Positions 52,428-61,211 of a DNA stretch of 64,000 nt are shown one piece after another. The notes under the pieces are model-generated. The model had not been told where the DNA came from, did no database searches, and saw only the letters and a program-made list of their open reading frames with translations. The first letter of the stretch is position 1, and each line of letters opens with the position of its first letter. The DNA is from Nocardioides sp. TF02-7 (GTDB lineage: Bacteria > Actinomycetota > Actinomycetes > Propionibacteriales > Nocardioidaceae). The stretch is taken from assembly GCF_022437945.1 (NCBI RefSeq), contig NZ_CP092535.1:3224001-3288000 (forward strand). Reading direction: 5' to 3'. The position numbers were made by a program, and so were the translations under genes.

Positions 52428-53309
52428 GTGCGGATCGACCTCCACACCCACTCCCGGGTCAGCGACGGCACCCAGCCGCCCGCCGAGCTGGTGCGTGCCG
52501 CCGTCGCCGCGCGGCTGGACGTCGTGGCGATCACCGACCACGACACCACCGCCGGTTGGGACGAGGCGGCCGCGGCCGCCGTGGACGCCGGTGTCGGGCT
52601 GGTCCGCGGCATCGAGGTCAGCACCCGCTTCCGTGGCCGCGGCGTCCACCTGCTCGCGTACCTGCCCGACCCGGCCGACCCCGCGCTGGTCCGGGAGCTG
52701 GGCCGGATCCTCGAGGGTCGCGACCAGCGGGTCCCGGCGATGCTGGAGCGGCTGCGCGACCTCGGCATCGCCGACGCCACCGAGGAGGCGCTCGCCGAGG
52801 TCACCGCCGACGCCGCCGCGACCGGCCGCCCGCACGTCGCCGACCTGCTGGTGCGGCTCGGCGTCGTGGCCGACCGGGGCCAGGCGTTCGCGGAGTACCT
52901 CGCCGACGGCCGCCCGGCGTACGTCGACCGCTACGCGACCGACCTCGTCGAGATGCTTCAGGTCGTGACCGAGGCCCGCGGGGTGCCGGTCGTGGCCCAC
53001 CCCTGGGGCCGGGGGAGTGCCGAGGTCCTCGACGACGACGCGTTCGGCCGGCTCGCGGAGGCGGGGCTGTTCGGGATCGAGGTCGACCACCTCGACCACG
53101 GCCCGCGCGAGCGCGGCCGGCTGCGGGAGGTCGCCGGCCGGCTCGGGCTCGTCGTCACCGGCTCGAGCGACCACCACGGCACGGGCAAGACCAACCACGA
53201 CCTGGGCTGCAACACCACGGCGCCGCGGCACCTGGAGCGGATCCTCGCCCGCGCTGCCGACCTCGGCTCCCCGACCGCCCTCGTCGGCGAGCGGAGGGGA
53301 GCGGCGTGA
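52428..53309 (+). CDS. PHP-domain phosphoesterase
   Basis: The 293-aa metal-dependent phosphoesterase has the four PHP motifs: DLHTHSRVSDG, AITDHDT, PVVAHPWG and VTGSSDHHG. It resembles the actinobacterial group related to RNase AM / YciV, acting on 5'-3' nucleotides or nucleoside bisphosphates. The insertion ADLLVRLGVV ... AYVDRY is typical. TAGCCT lies 6 bases before the GTG. Its stop overlaps marC (GTGAG), so the two are co-translated. The frame is intact. Confidence 0.9.
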   Translation: MRIDLHTHSRVSDGTQPPAELVRAAVAARLDVVAITDHDTTAGWDEAAAAAVDAGVGLVRGIEVSTRFRGRGVHLLAYLPDPADPALVRELGRILEGRDQRVPAMLERLRDLGIADATEEALAEVTADAAATGRPHVADLLVRLGVVADRGQAFAEYLADGRPAYVDRYATDLVEMLQVVTEARGVPVVAHPWGRGSAEVLDDDAFGRLAEAGLFGIEVDHLDHGPRERGRLREVAGRLGLVVTGSSDHHGTGKTNHDLGCNTTAPRHLERILARAADLGSPTALVGERRGAA

Positions 53310-53920
53310 GCATCGTCGACGGCGTCCTCCTCGTCGAGGTGTTCGTGACGTTGTTCGTGATCATGGACCCGGTCGGCACCGTGCCGATCTTCCTGTCGTT
53401 GACCGCCGGCCGCAGTCCCGCCACGTCGCGTCGCTACGCCTGGCAGGCGGTCGCGGTGTCGTTCCTGGTGATCGTGCTGTTCGCGCTGTTCGGCCAGCAG
53501 ATCCTGGCCTACCTCCACATCTCGCTGCCGGCACTCCAGTGCGCCGGCGGGCTGCTCCTCCTGCTCGTCGCGCTGGAGCTGCTGACGGGCAAGGAGGAGG
53601 AGATGACGGCCGGCCAGGACACCAACGTCGCCCTGGTGCCGCTCGGCACGCCGCTCCTCGCCGGCCCCGGCGCGATCGTCGCCACCATGCTGTTCGTCCA
53701 GGGCGTCGACGACGGCTCGGAGCTGGTCGCCGTGGCCCTCGGCATCGTCGGCGTCCACATCACCCTCTGGCTGGCGATGCGGTACTCGCTGCCGATCCTC
53801 AAGGTGATCCGCGAGGGTGGCGTCCTCCTCGTCACCCGGATCGCCGGCCTCCTGCTCTCGGCCATCGCCGTGCAGCTGGTCGCCGACGCGGTCCGCGCCT
53901 TCATCGCCGGCGAAGGTTGA
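53306..53920 (+). CDS. MarC family integral membrane protein
   Basis: The 204-aa protein has six helices. Family motifs include FVIMDPVGTVPIFLSLT near residue 17, ALQCAGGLLLLLVALELL, VPLGTPLLAGPGAIVATML, and LLLSAIAVQLVADAVRAF. MarC proteins are of unknown role (not needed for Mar drug resistance despite the name). It is coupled to the PHP gene, and palindromic 22-bp repeats follow its stop. Confidence 0.92.
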   Translation: MSIVDGVLLVEVFVTLFVIMDPVGTVPIFLSLTAGRSPATSRRYAWQAVAVSFLVIVLFALFGQQILAYLHISLPALQCAGGLLLLLVALELLTGKEEEMTAGQDTNVALVPLGTPLLAGPGAIVATMLFVQGVDDGSELVAVALGIVGVHITLWLAMRYSLPILKVIREGGVLLVTRIAGLLLSAIAVQLVADAVRAFIAGEG

Positions 53921-53933
53921 GGAGGGGCTTCCT

Positions 53934-53992
53934 CACCCTCGAGTAGGCACTTCTCCCGCCCGAGCGACCGGAGAAGCACCCACTCGACGGTG
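53934..53992. repeat. Palindromic pair of 22-bp repeats
   Basis: A unit at 53934-53955 and its inverted partner at 53971-53992 (core CACCGTCGAGTGGG read on the minus strand) form a 22-bp stem with four mismatches and a 15-base loop. A third, weaker inverted unit follows at about 53993-54015. The position between convergent marC and SDR genes fits a terminator. The same unit is tandem at 3296-3361. Confidence 0.75.
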
Positions 53993-54021
53993 AGAAAGTG
54001 CCTCTTCGACCTGTCGACGGG

Positions 54022-54783
54022 CTACTTGCGGCCGAGGGACTGGAAGCGCTGGAGCAGGGGAGTGGGGAGCACGCGCGAGGCGGTCACGATCACCTTGTAG
54101 CGCTTGCTGGGCACCGAGAGGGCGCGGCGGCGGTCGAAGTCGGCGAGGGCGTCGCGGACGAGGCGGTCGGCGTCGAGCCAGAGGAACCGGGGTGCCGTGG
54201 CGTCGCGGTCGACGCCGAGCCGCTGGTGGAACTCGGTGCGCACGAAGCCGGGGCAGAGGGCCATCACGGTCACGCCGCGCGCGGCGTACTCGTGGTGCGC
54301 CCACGCGCTGAACCCGTTGACCCACGCCTTCGCGGCGCTGTAGGTGCCGCGCGGCAGGAACGCCGCGACGCTCGAGACGTTGATGATCCCGCCGCGGCCG
54401 CGGTCGACCATCCCGCGCAGCGCCGCGTGGGAGAGCCGGAGCACCGCCCGCACCAGCACGTCCTGCTGCGCCTGCTCGGTGTCCACGTCGTTGTCGAGGA
54501 ACCGGCCCTTGAGGCCGAAGCCGGCGTTGTTGACGAGCAGGTCGACCGGGCGGTCGCCGTCGGCGAGCCGGTCCTCGACCCGCGCCAGCTGCGCGGGGTC
54601 CGTCAGGTCGGCGACGAGCACCTCGACGGCGACGCCGTACGCCGCCCCGAGGTCGGCCGCGACCCGCCGCAGCCGGTCCTCGTCCCGGGCGACCAGGACC
54701 AGGTCGTCGCCGCGGGCGGCGAGCTGGCGGGCGAACTCGTGGCCGATCCCGGCGGTGCCGCCGGTGACGAGACTGGTGGGCAT
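54022..54783 (-). CDS. Short-chain dehydrogenase/reductase
   Basis: The 253-aa NAD(P)-dependent oxidoreductase has cofactor motif TGGTAGIG near residue 8, VNNAGFG, NVSSVAAF with the catalytic Ser, and YSAAKAW with Tyr and Lys. A basic residue set after the Gly motif (ARDEDRLRRVA) suggests NADPH. The substrate is unknown. It is divergent from parA, sharing 63 bases of control region. The frame is intact. Confidence 0.92.
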   Translation of the reverse strand: MPTSLVTGGTAGIGHEFARQLAARGDDLVLVARDEDRLRRVAADLGAAYGVAVEVLVADLTDPAQLARVEDRLADGDRPVDLLVNNAGFGLKGRFLDNDVDTEQAQQDVLVRAVLRLSHAALRGMVDRGRGGIINVSSVAAFLPRGTYSAAKAWVNGFSAWAHHEYAARGVTVMALCPGFVRTEFHQRLGVDRDATAPRFLWLDADRLVRDALADFDRRRALSVPSKRYKVIVTASRVLPTPLLQRFQSLGRK

Positions 54784-54846
54784 GGGGAAAGTGAAACAGG
54801 CTGGTGCCCCACGGGCGCGCCCCGGTCCGGCATGATGTCCCCTGAC

Positions 54847-55646
54847 ATGAGCACCCGGCCCCCCTCGACCACCGTCCTCGCGGTCGCGAACCAGAAGGGC
54901 GGCGTCGCGAAGACCACGAGCGTCGCCTCCATCGGTGCCGCGCTCGCCGAGCTCGGGCAGCGGGTGCTCCTCGTCGACCTCGACCCGCAGGCGTGCCTGA
55001 CCTTCTCCCTCGGCATCGACCCCGAGGACCTCGAGGTCTCGGTCCATCACGTGCTCACCAAGGGCGTGCCGGCGAGCGAGGTGATCATCGAGACCGAGGA
55101 CGGTGTCGACCTGCTGCCCGCGACCATCGAGCTCGCGCGCGCCGAGGCCGACCTGCTGACCCGCACCGGCCGCGAGCACGTCGTCCGCGGCGTGCTCGAG
55201 GACCTCGGCGCCACCGGTACGGGCACGGACTACGACTGGGTGCTGCTCGACTGCCCGCCGTCGCTCGGCGTGCTGACGGTCGCGGCGCTCACCGCCGCCG
55301 ACGGCGTACTGGTGCCGTTGCAGTGCGAGACGCTCTCGCACCGCGGCGTCGGCCAGCTGCTCGACACCGTGCACGACGTGCGCCGCTTCACCAACCGCGA
55401 CCTGGCGGTCTGGGGCGTCCTGCCGACCCTCTACGACGGCCGCACCAACCACGCCCGGACGGTGCTCGACACGATCTCGGGAGACCTACGACCTCGAGGT
55501 CGTCGAGCCGCCGATCCCCAAGACGATCAAGTTCGCCGAGGCGCCGGCGGCCTGGCCGGTCGATCCTCGTCACGAGCCGCGCCAGCAAGGGCGCCGCGGC
55601 CTACCGCGAGGTCGCCGCCAACCTCCTCCGGCGGGCGGCGGGCTGA
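54847..55646 (+). CDS. ParA-family ATPase, two frameshifts
   Basis: A deviant Walker A ATPase with NQKGGVAKTTS near residue 18, LLVDLDPQACLTFSLG, and VLLDCPPSLGVLTVAALTAA. The GGVAKTT form and the lack of a nearby parB or origin suggest an orphan ParA, used for cargo or pole positioning rather than segregation. Frames break near 55485 (TCTCGGGAGACC, then ETYDLEVVEPPIPKTIKFAEAP) and near 55557, resuming SILVTSRASKGAAAYREV. The next gene starts 1 base after its stop. Confidence 0.88.
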
Positions 55647-55647
55647 G

Positions 55648-56442
55648 GTGAAGCACGCACGTCAGCCCGGTCAGCACCGGGCTCAGGCCGGCAAGCGTCG
55701 CGCCGAGCGGCCGGGGCGGCGCCGGGCACCCGTCCGGCCCCGCTACCCCCGGCTCGCCGTCCTCGCGGTCTCGGCGACCGTCGCCGGGGTGGCCCTGGTC
55801 GGCAACCTCGACGTGCTGCCGGGCGACCGGGCGCTGGCCGGGGCGACGACCGCCGAGATCACCCCGGCGGTGTCCGGCGACCTGAAGCCGCCGCGGGCCA
55901 GGACGACCGGGCCGGCCGGGGACCGCGAGCAGCGGGAGCGGCCCGCGGGTGCGACCCGCGAGAAGACGGACGCCCGGTCCGACCGCGACGAGACCCCCGC
56001 GGTCGCGACGGCGGCTCGTGCCGGGCTCGCCGACGAGTCGCTGCCTCCCGGGTCCGGCAGCGGCCACCGCGTCGTCTTCAGCGAGGGCCGGCAGCGGGTC
56101 TGGCTCGTCGACGACGCCGACGCCGTCGTCCGCACCTACCCGGTCTCGGGCAGCGTCTACGACAACCTCGACCCCGGCACCTACGAGGTGTTCTCCACCT
56201 CCCGCCACGCCGTCGGCATCGACGACTCCGGGACGATGGAGTACTTCGTCCGGTTCACCTACGGCGACGCGGGCGCCGCCATCGGCTTCCACACCATCCC
56301 GGTCGACGACGGCCGGCCGGTGCAGACCGAGGCGCAGCTCGGCACGCCGCTGTCCCACGGCTGCATCCGGCAGCGCGAGGAGGACGCGATCGCGCTGTGG
56401 GACTTCGCCCCGCTCGGCACCACGGTCGTGGTCACGCCGTAG
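55648..56442 (+). CDS. L,D-transpeptidase (YkuD), membrane-anchored
   Basis: A basic N-terminus (HRAQAGKRRAERPGRRRA) precedes one membrane helix (LAVLAVSATVAGVALVG), a charged linker, then a YkuD domain. The catalytic pair is visible: His in IGFHTIPVDDG and Cys in LSHGCIRQREEDA, with the invariant SHGCIR. It would form 3-3 peptidoglycan crosslinks outside the membrane. It directly follows the ParA gene, hinting at positioned wall synthesis. The frame is intact. Confidence 0.9.
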   Translation: MKHARQPGQHRAQAGKRRAERPGRRRAPVRPRYPRLAVLAVSATVAGVALVGNLDVLPGDRALAGATTAEITPAVSGDLKPPRARTTGPAGDREQRERPAGATREKTDARSDRDETPAVATAARAGLADESLPPGSGSGHRVVFSEGRQRVWLVDDADAVVRTYPVSGSVYDNLDPGTYEVFSTSRHAVGIDDSGTMEYFVRFTYGDAGAAIGFHTIPVDDGRPVQTEAQLGTPLSHGCIRQREEDAIALWDFAPLGTTVVVTP

Positions 56443-56527
56443 TCGGCGTGATCCGCGCCACCCGCGCGGAAAACGATTCGTCCGGGCGGCACAGGGGGAT
56501 GAGATCGTTCCCCCTTGTGATCGACCG

Positions 56528-57817
56528 ATGAGCTGGGCCGACCGCCTGCGCGGCCTCAGGATGGACCTGTCGCCGTGGCGTGCCTCGCGCGACTACCGGC
56601 TGCTGCTCGTCGCCGGCACCGTCTTCTACTTCGGCGCGATGGTCAGCTACGTCGCGGTGCCGTACCAGGTCTACACGCTCACCGGATCCAACTTCGCGGT
56701 CGGCGCGATCGGCCTGGTCGAGCTGGTGCCCCTCGTCGTCTTCGGGCTCTACGGCGGCGCGCTGGCCGACCACGTCGACCGGCGCCGGCTGCTGATCGGC
56801 ACCGGGATCGCGCAGGCCGTGCTCACCACCGTGCTGGCCCTCAACGCCTTCCGCGACGAGCCCAGCGTCGTGCTGATCTTCGTCGTGGCCGCGCTGCTGA
56901 CCTCGACCAGCGCTCTCCAGCGGCCCTCCCGGGAGGCGCTGCTCCCGCGGACGGTGGCGCACGACCAGATCCCCGCCGCCAACGCCCTCGCCAGCTTCGG
57001 CATCCAGATCGGCCTGCTCGCCGGACCGGCGCTCGGCGGCCTCCTCATCGCGGGCGTCGGCATCGGCTGGTGCTTCACGATCGACGTCGCCGGGCTGCTG
57101 GTCGCCTCGCTGCTCTACACGATGATGCGGCCCTACCCGCACCGCACCGAGACCACCCCGCCGAGCCTGCGGGCGATCGGGGAGGGCGTCCGCTACGCGT
57201 TCGGCCGCCGGGACCTCCTCGGCACCTACTTCGTCGACATCGCGGCGATGCTGATGGCGATGCCCACCGTGCTGTTCCCCGCCCTGGTGGAGGACGTCTT
57301 CGAGCGACCCGAGCTGCTCGGCCTGCTCTACACCGCCGGCACCGTCGGCTCGATCGTCGCGACCGTGCTGTCGGGCTGGACGGGCCGGGTGCACCACCAC
57401 GGCCGGGCGATCGTGATCTCGGCCGCGGCCTACGGCGCCTGCGTGGCCGCCGCCGGCGCGATGCCGTCGATCTGGCTGGTCATGGTGTTCCTCGCGCTGG
57501 CCGGCGCCGCCGACCTGGTCTCGGGCGTGTTCCGGGCGACGGTGTGGAGCCAGACCATCCCCGAGTCGATGCGCGGCCGGCTGGCCGGCATCGAGATGCT
57601 CTCCTACTCGCTCGGCCCCTACGGCGGCCAGGTGCGCGCCGGCGTCACCGCCGACCTCTGGTCGGTCCGCGGGGCGATCAGCACCGGCGGCCTCGCGTGC
57701 GTCGCGGCGGTCGGCGTCACCGCCCTGTGGCTGCGTGACTTCTGGACCTACGACGCCCGCACGGACGAGCACGCCGTCGCCGAGCGCGAGGCCCGGGCCC
57801 TGGCGGGGCAGCCGTGA
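56528..57817 (+). CDS. MFS transporter, EntS-like exporter
   Basis: The 429-aa protein has twelve predicted helices, beginning YRLLLVAGTVFYFGAMVSYVAVP. The loop motif GGALADHVDRRRLLIGTG is the MFS motif A. ALLPRTVAHDQIPAANALASFG and GVFRATVWSQTIPESMRGRLAG match the enterobactin-exporter (EntS) / DHA3 group. It may export a siderophore or small drug. Its stop overlaps the phosphotransferase start (ATGATG). The frame is intact. Confidence 0.9.
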   Translation: MSWADRLRGLRMDLSPWRASRDYRLLLVAGTVFYFGAMVSYVAVPYQVYTLTGSNFAVGAIGLVELVPLVVFGLYGGALADHVDRRRLLIGTGIAQAVLTTVLALNAFRDEPSVVLIFVVAALLTSTSALQRPSREALLPRTVAHDQIPAANALASFGIQIGLLAGPALGGLLIAGVGIGWCFTIDVAGLLVASLLYTMMRPYPHRTETTPPSLRAIGEGVRYAFGRRDLLGTYFVDIAAMLMAMPTVLFPALVEDVFERPELLGLLYTAGTVGSIVATVLSGWTGRVHHHGRAIVISAAAYGACVAAAGAMPSIWLVMVFLALAGAADLVSGVFRATVWSQTIPESMRGRLAGIEMLSYSLGPYGGQVRAGVTADLWSVRGAISTGGLACVAAVGVTALWLRDFWTYDARTDEHAVAEREARALAGQP

Positions 57818-58737
57818 TGGACGCCGGACGCTGGACCGACCCCGCGTGGCGGGCCGAGGCCGACGCGTGGGTCGAGGAGCAGCTCGCCGTGCTCGGCCTG
57901 ACCCGCACCGGTGCGATCGAGCAGCCCCACGTCGTGCGCTGGTCCACGGTGCTGAGGGTGCCCACGTCGGCCGGGCCGGTCTGGTTCAAGGCCAACGACG
58001 GGTCGATGCACCACGAGGCGGGCGTGGTCGCCCTGCTCGCGCAGCGCCGCCCCGACCGGGTGCCGCCGCTGCTGGCCGCCGACACCGAGCGGGGCTGGAT
58101 GCTGATGGCCGACGCGGGCGAGCGGCTGCGCGAGGTGGCGCCCGCCGAGGGCTCCCTCGACCGTTGGTACGACGTGCTGGCGGCCGTCGCCGAGATCCAG
58201 ATCGCCTGCGAGGACGCCGTGCCGGAGCTGCTCGCCCTCGGTGTGCCCGACCGGCGGCTGGCGGTGCTGCCGGAGGCCTACGAACGTCTCGTGCACGACG
58301 TCCCCGCGGAGCCGCGCTTCCGCGACGCGACGGCGTACGTCGCCGAGCTCTGCGACCGGCTGGCCGGCTTCGGCATCGCCGAGACCCTGCAGCACGACGA
58401 CCTGCACGACGCCCAGGTGTTCGTGCGCGACGGCGTCAACCTGGTGATGGACTGGGGCGACGCGTGCGTCTCGCACCCGTTCTTCACGCTGTCGGTGACG
58501 CTCGAGGGCCTGATCGCGTGGGGGCTCGACGACGAGCCGGACTCGGTCGACACCGCGCCGTTCCGCGACGCCTACCTCGCGCCGTACGCCGTCCGCCACC
58601 CGGGCGTCGACCTGGTCGCGGCCGCGACGGTGGCCACCCGGCTCGGGTGGGCGTGCCGCGCCGTCAACGGGCACGTGCCCGGTGACGACGACACCACGCT
58701 GACCCGGCTGCGGATGTTCCTCGACGGCAAGCCGTAG
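57814..58737 (+). CDS. Aminoglycoside-phosphotransferase-like kinase
   Basis: The 307-aa protein has the APH fold: GPVWFKANDGSMHHEAGVVALLA holds the ATP-binding Lys and Glu; TLQHDDLHDAQVFV is the catalytic Brenner motif; VMDWGDACVSHPFF holds the metal-binding Asp. It resembles many unassigned actinobacterial kinases rather than known resistance enzymes. It is translationally coupled to the MFS gene, so kinase and exporter may act on the same small molecule. The frame is intact. Confidence 0.85.
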   Translation: MMDAGRWTDPAWRAEADAWVEEQLAVLGLTRTGAIEQPHVVRWSTVLRVPTSAGPVWFKANDGSMHHEAGVVALLAQRRPDRVPPLLAADTERGWMLMADAGERLREVAPAEGSLDRWYDVLAAVAEIQIACEDAVPELLALGVPDRRLAVLPEAYERLVHDVPAEPRFRDATAYVAELCDRLAGFGIAETLQHDDLHDAQVFVRDGVNLVMDWGDACVSHPFFTLSVTLEGLIAWGLDDEPDSVDTAPFRDAYLAPYAVRHPGVDLVAAATVATRLGWACRAVNGHVPGDDDTTLTRLRMFLDGKP

Positions 58738-58759
58738 CGGCCGCCGAGGACTCCCGGCG

Positions 58760-60382
58760 TCAGGCCTCGGTCGGGGCGGGGACCTCGGTCGGCGCGCTGC
58801 TACCTGCCTGGCCGGCCTGGCCGGCCTGGCCGGCCTGGCCGCCGCCGGACCGGCGGCGGCGCCGCCGGCGGGGACGGTCGCCCGACGGGCCCGACGGCCC
58901 GGCGTCGCCGGTGCCGGTCTGGCCGGCCTGACCGCTCTGACCGGTCGCGCCGCCCTGGCCGGCGGGAGCGGTGCCCTCCGCGGTGGTGTCGGCGCGGCCC
59001 TCGACGGGCCGCCCGCCACGGGTGCGGGTCCGGTTGCGGTTGCGGTTGCGGGGCCGGTCGCCGGACCGCTCGCGCCGCTCGCCGCGGTCCTCGCGGGGCT
59101 TGCGCTCGACCGGCGCCGGGTCGACGATCCGGCCCTTGGTGCCCGGCGGGATGCCCTGGTCGTGGAAGAGGTGCTCGGAGGTGGAGTAGGTCTCGACCGG
59201 CTCGTCGAAGGGCAGGTCGAGCGCCTTGTTGATCATCTTCCAGCGGTGGATGTCGGTGGCGTCGACCAGCGTGATCGCGATGCCCGACGCGCCGGCGCGG
59301 CCGGTGCGGCCGATCCGGTGGACGTAGGTCTTGTCGTCCTCGGGGCAGCTGTAGTTGACGACGTGCGAGACGCTCGCCACGTCGATGCCGCGCGCGGCCA
59401 CGTCGGTGGCGACGAGGACCTTGATCTTGTCCTCGCGGAACTTGGTCAGCGCCTTCTCGCGCGCGACCTGCGCCATGTCGCCGTGGAGCGGGCTGGCCTT
59501 GAACCCGCGCTCGACCAGGTCGTCGGCCACCCGCTGCGCCTGCCGCTTGGTGCGGGTGAAGACGATCATCTTGTCGGCGTCCTCGGCCTGCAGGACCCGA
59601 CCGATGATCTCGGGCTTGTCGAGGTCGTGGGCCTGGTAGATGAACTGCGCGGTCGCGGGCACCGTGGCGTTCTCGTACGACGACTCCGCGCGGATGTTCA
59701 TCGGGTGCCGCAGGTGCCGGCGGGCCAGGTTGACGATCGCGGCCGGCATCGTGGCGGAGAACAGCATGGTCTGCCGCGTCTCCGGGGTGAGCCGCAGCAG
59801 CCGCTCGACGTCGGGCAGGAAGCCCAGGTCGAGCATCTCGTCGGCCTCGTCGAGCACCAGCGCGTGCACGTGGGACAGGTCGAGGGCCCGGCGGTTGGCG
59901 AGGTCGAGCAGCCGGCCGGGCGTGCCGACGACGATGTCGACGCCGGCCTCGAGCGCCTCGAGCTGGGGCTCGTAGCCCACGCCGCCGTAGATGGTCAGCA
60001 CGCGCATCCCGCGGTCGCGGGAGGCCAGCTCGAGGTCGCCCGACACCTGCAGCGCGAGCTCGCGGGTCGGGGCGACGACGAGCGCCTGGGGCTTGCCCTG
60101 CGGCAGCTCGGCGTAGTCGGGGTCGGTCGGCGCGATGCTGCGCTGGATGACGGGGATGCCGAAGGCCAGCGTCTTGCCGGTGCCGGTGCGGGCCTGACCG
60201 ATGAGGTCGGTGCCCATGAGCGCGACGGAGAGGGTCATCTCCTGGATCGCGAAGGGGTGGGTGATGCCGGCGCGCTCGAGGGAGTCGCAGATCTGCGGGA
60301 GCACGCCGAGGTCGCGGAAGGTCGGCTTGTCGTTCAGGGTCCTGTTCGCTTTCGTGAGTGAGTTCAGCCGGGGCCGAGTCAA
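58760..60382 (-). CDS. DEAD-box RNA helicase with basic RN/RT-rich tail
   Basis: All superfamily 2 motifs are present: Q motif (IQEMTLSVA), ARTGTGKT, PTRELA, TPGR, DEAD as LDEADEMLD, SAT, ARGID and HRIGRTGR. The C-terminal 130 residues are disordered: RPRNRNRNRTRTRGG, then Gly/Gln/Ala repeats (GQAGQAGQ) and an Arg patch, suited to RNA binding. The start is uncertain: the given one is a TTG at 60382, and the fold begins only at FRDLGVLPQICDSL near residue 22. It may act in cold adaptation or RNA decay. Confidence 0.9.
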   Translation of the reverse strand: MTRPRLNSLTKANRTLNDKPTFRDLGVLPQICDSLERAGITHPFAIQEMTLSVALMGTDLIGQARTGTGKTLAFGIPVIQRSIAPTDPDYAELPQGKPQALVVAPTRELALQVSGDLELASRDRGMRVLTIYGGVGYEPQLEALEAGVDIVVGTPGRLLDLANRRALDLSHVHALVLDEADEMLDLGFLPDVERLLRLTPETRQTMLFSATMPAAIVNLARRHLRHPMNIRAESSYENATVPATAQFIYQAHDLDKPEIIGRVLQAEDADKMIVFTRTKRQAQRVADDLVERGFKASPLHGDMAQVAREKALTKFREDKIKVLVATDVAARGIDVASVSHVVNYSCPEDDKTYVHRIGRTGRAGASGIAITLVDATDIHRWKMINKALDLPFDEPVETYSTSEHLFHDQGIPPGTKGRIVDPAPVERKPREDRGERRERSGDRPRNRNRNRTRTRGGRPVEGRADTTAEGTAPAGQGGATGQSGQAGQTGTGDAGPSGPSGDRPRRRRRRRSGGGQAGQAGQAGQAGSSAPTEVPAPTEA

Positions 60383-60498
60383 GGGTCGGATGCGGCTGAT
60401 TCACACTCAGCCGCGCACATACGTGGGCGGTCTGCGCCCGGCGGGGCGCCCGGTCGGGCTGCCACTCGCCGACCCCATGGTATCGGTACCCTGCCCGC

Positions 60499-61211
60499 AT
60501 GGCTGAATCCGTCGAGACCGCGTCGACCGACGTCCCGGTCGCGTTCACCGACCCGGAGTACCGCGAGGCGGTCGTCGACCTGCTCGCGGTCATCGCGTAC
60601 GGCGAGATCTCGGCCTTCGAGCGGCTGGCCGAGGACTCCAAGCTCGCCCCCCACGCTGGAGGACAAGGTCGCCCTGGCCCGGATGGCGGCCGCGGAGCTC
60701 GACCACGTGCAGCCGCTGCTCGACCGGATCCGCGCGTTCGACGTCGACCCGTTCGCGACGATGGCGCCGTTCCGGGAGGCGCTGGACGCGTTCCACGCCC
60801 ACACCGCGCCCGCGGACTGGCACGAGAGCCTGGTCAAGGCGTTCGTCGGCGACGGCCTCGCCAACGACTTCTACCGCGAGATCGCCGCCTACCTCGACCC
60901 CGACACCCGTGACCTGGTGGTGTCGTCGGTCGCCGAGGGGCAGCACGCGGCGTTCGCCGTCGAGCGGATCCGCGAGGGGGATCGCCGCCGACCCGCGGCT
61001 CGGAGGGCGGCTCGCGCTCTGGGGGCGCCGGATCATGGGCGAGGCGCTGACCCAGGCGCAGCGGGTGGCTGCCGAGCGCGACGCGCTGACGGCCCTGCTC
61101 GCCGGCGGTGTCGACCGCCCGGGGCTCGACCTCGCCGCGCTCGGCCGGATGTTCACCCGGCTCACCGAGCGGCACACCGAGCGGATGACCGAGCTGGGGC
61201 TAGACGCCTGA
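60499..61211 (+). CDS. Ferritin-like (MiaE-type) di-iron protein, two frameshifts
   Basis: This four-helix ferritin-like fold protein belongs to the actinobacterial MiaE_2 group. Iron ligands are probably E in AYGEISAFERL, ExxH in MAAAELDHV, and ExxH in VAEGQHAAF. Frames break near 60652 (CGCCCCCCACG; one less C gives LAPTLEDKVALARM) and near 60978 (GAGGGGGATC; one less G gives EGIAADPRLG). The true reaction is unproven; tRNA hydroxylation is only a family name. TACCCT lies 6 bases before the ATG. It is convergent with the hydroxylase, overlapping by 12 bases. Confidence 0.85.
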
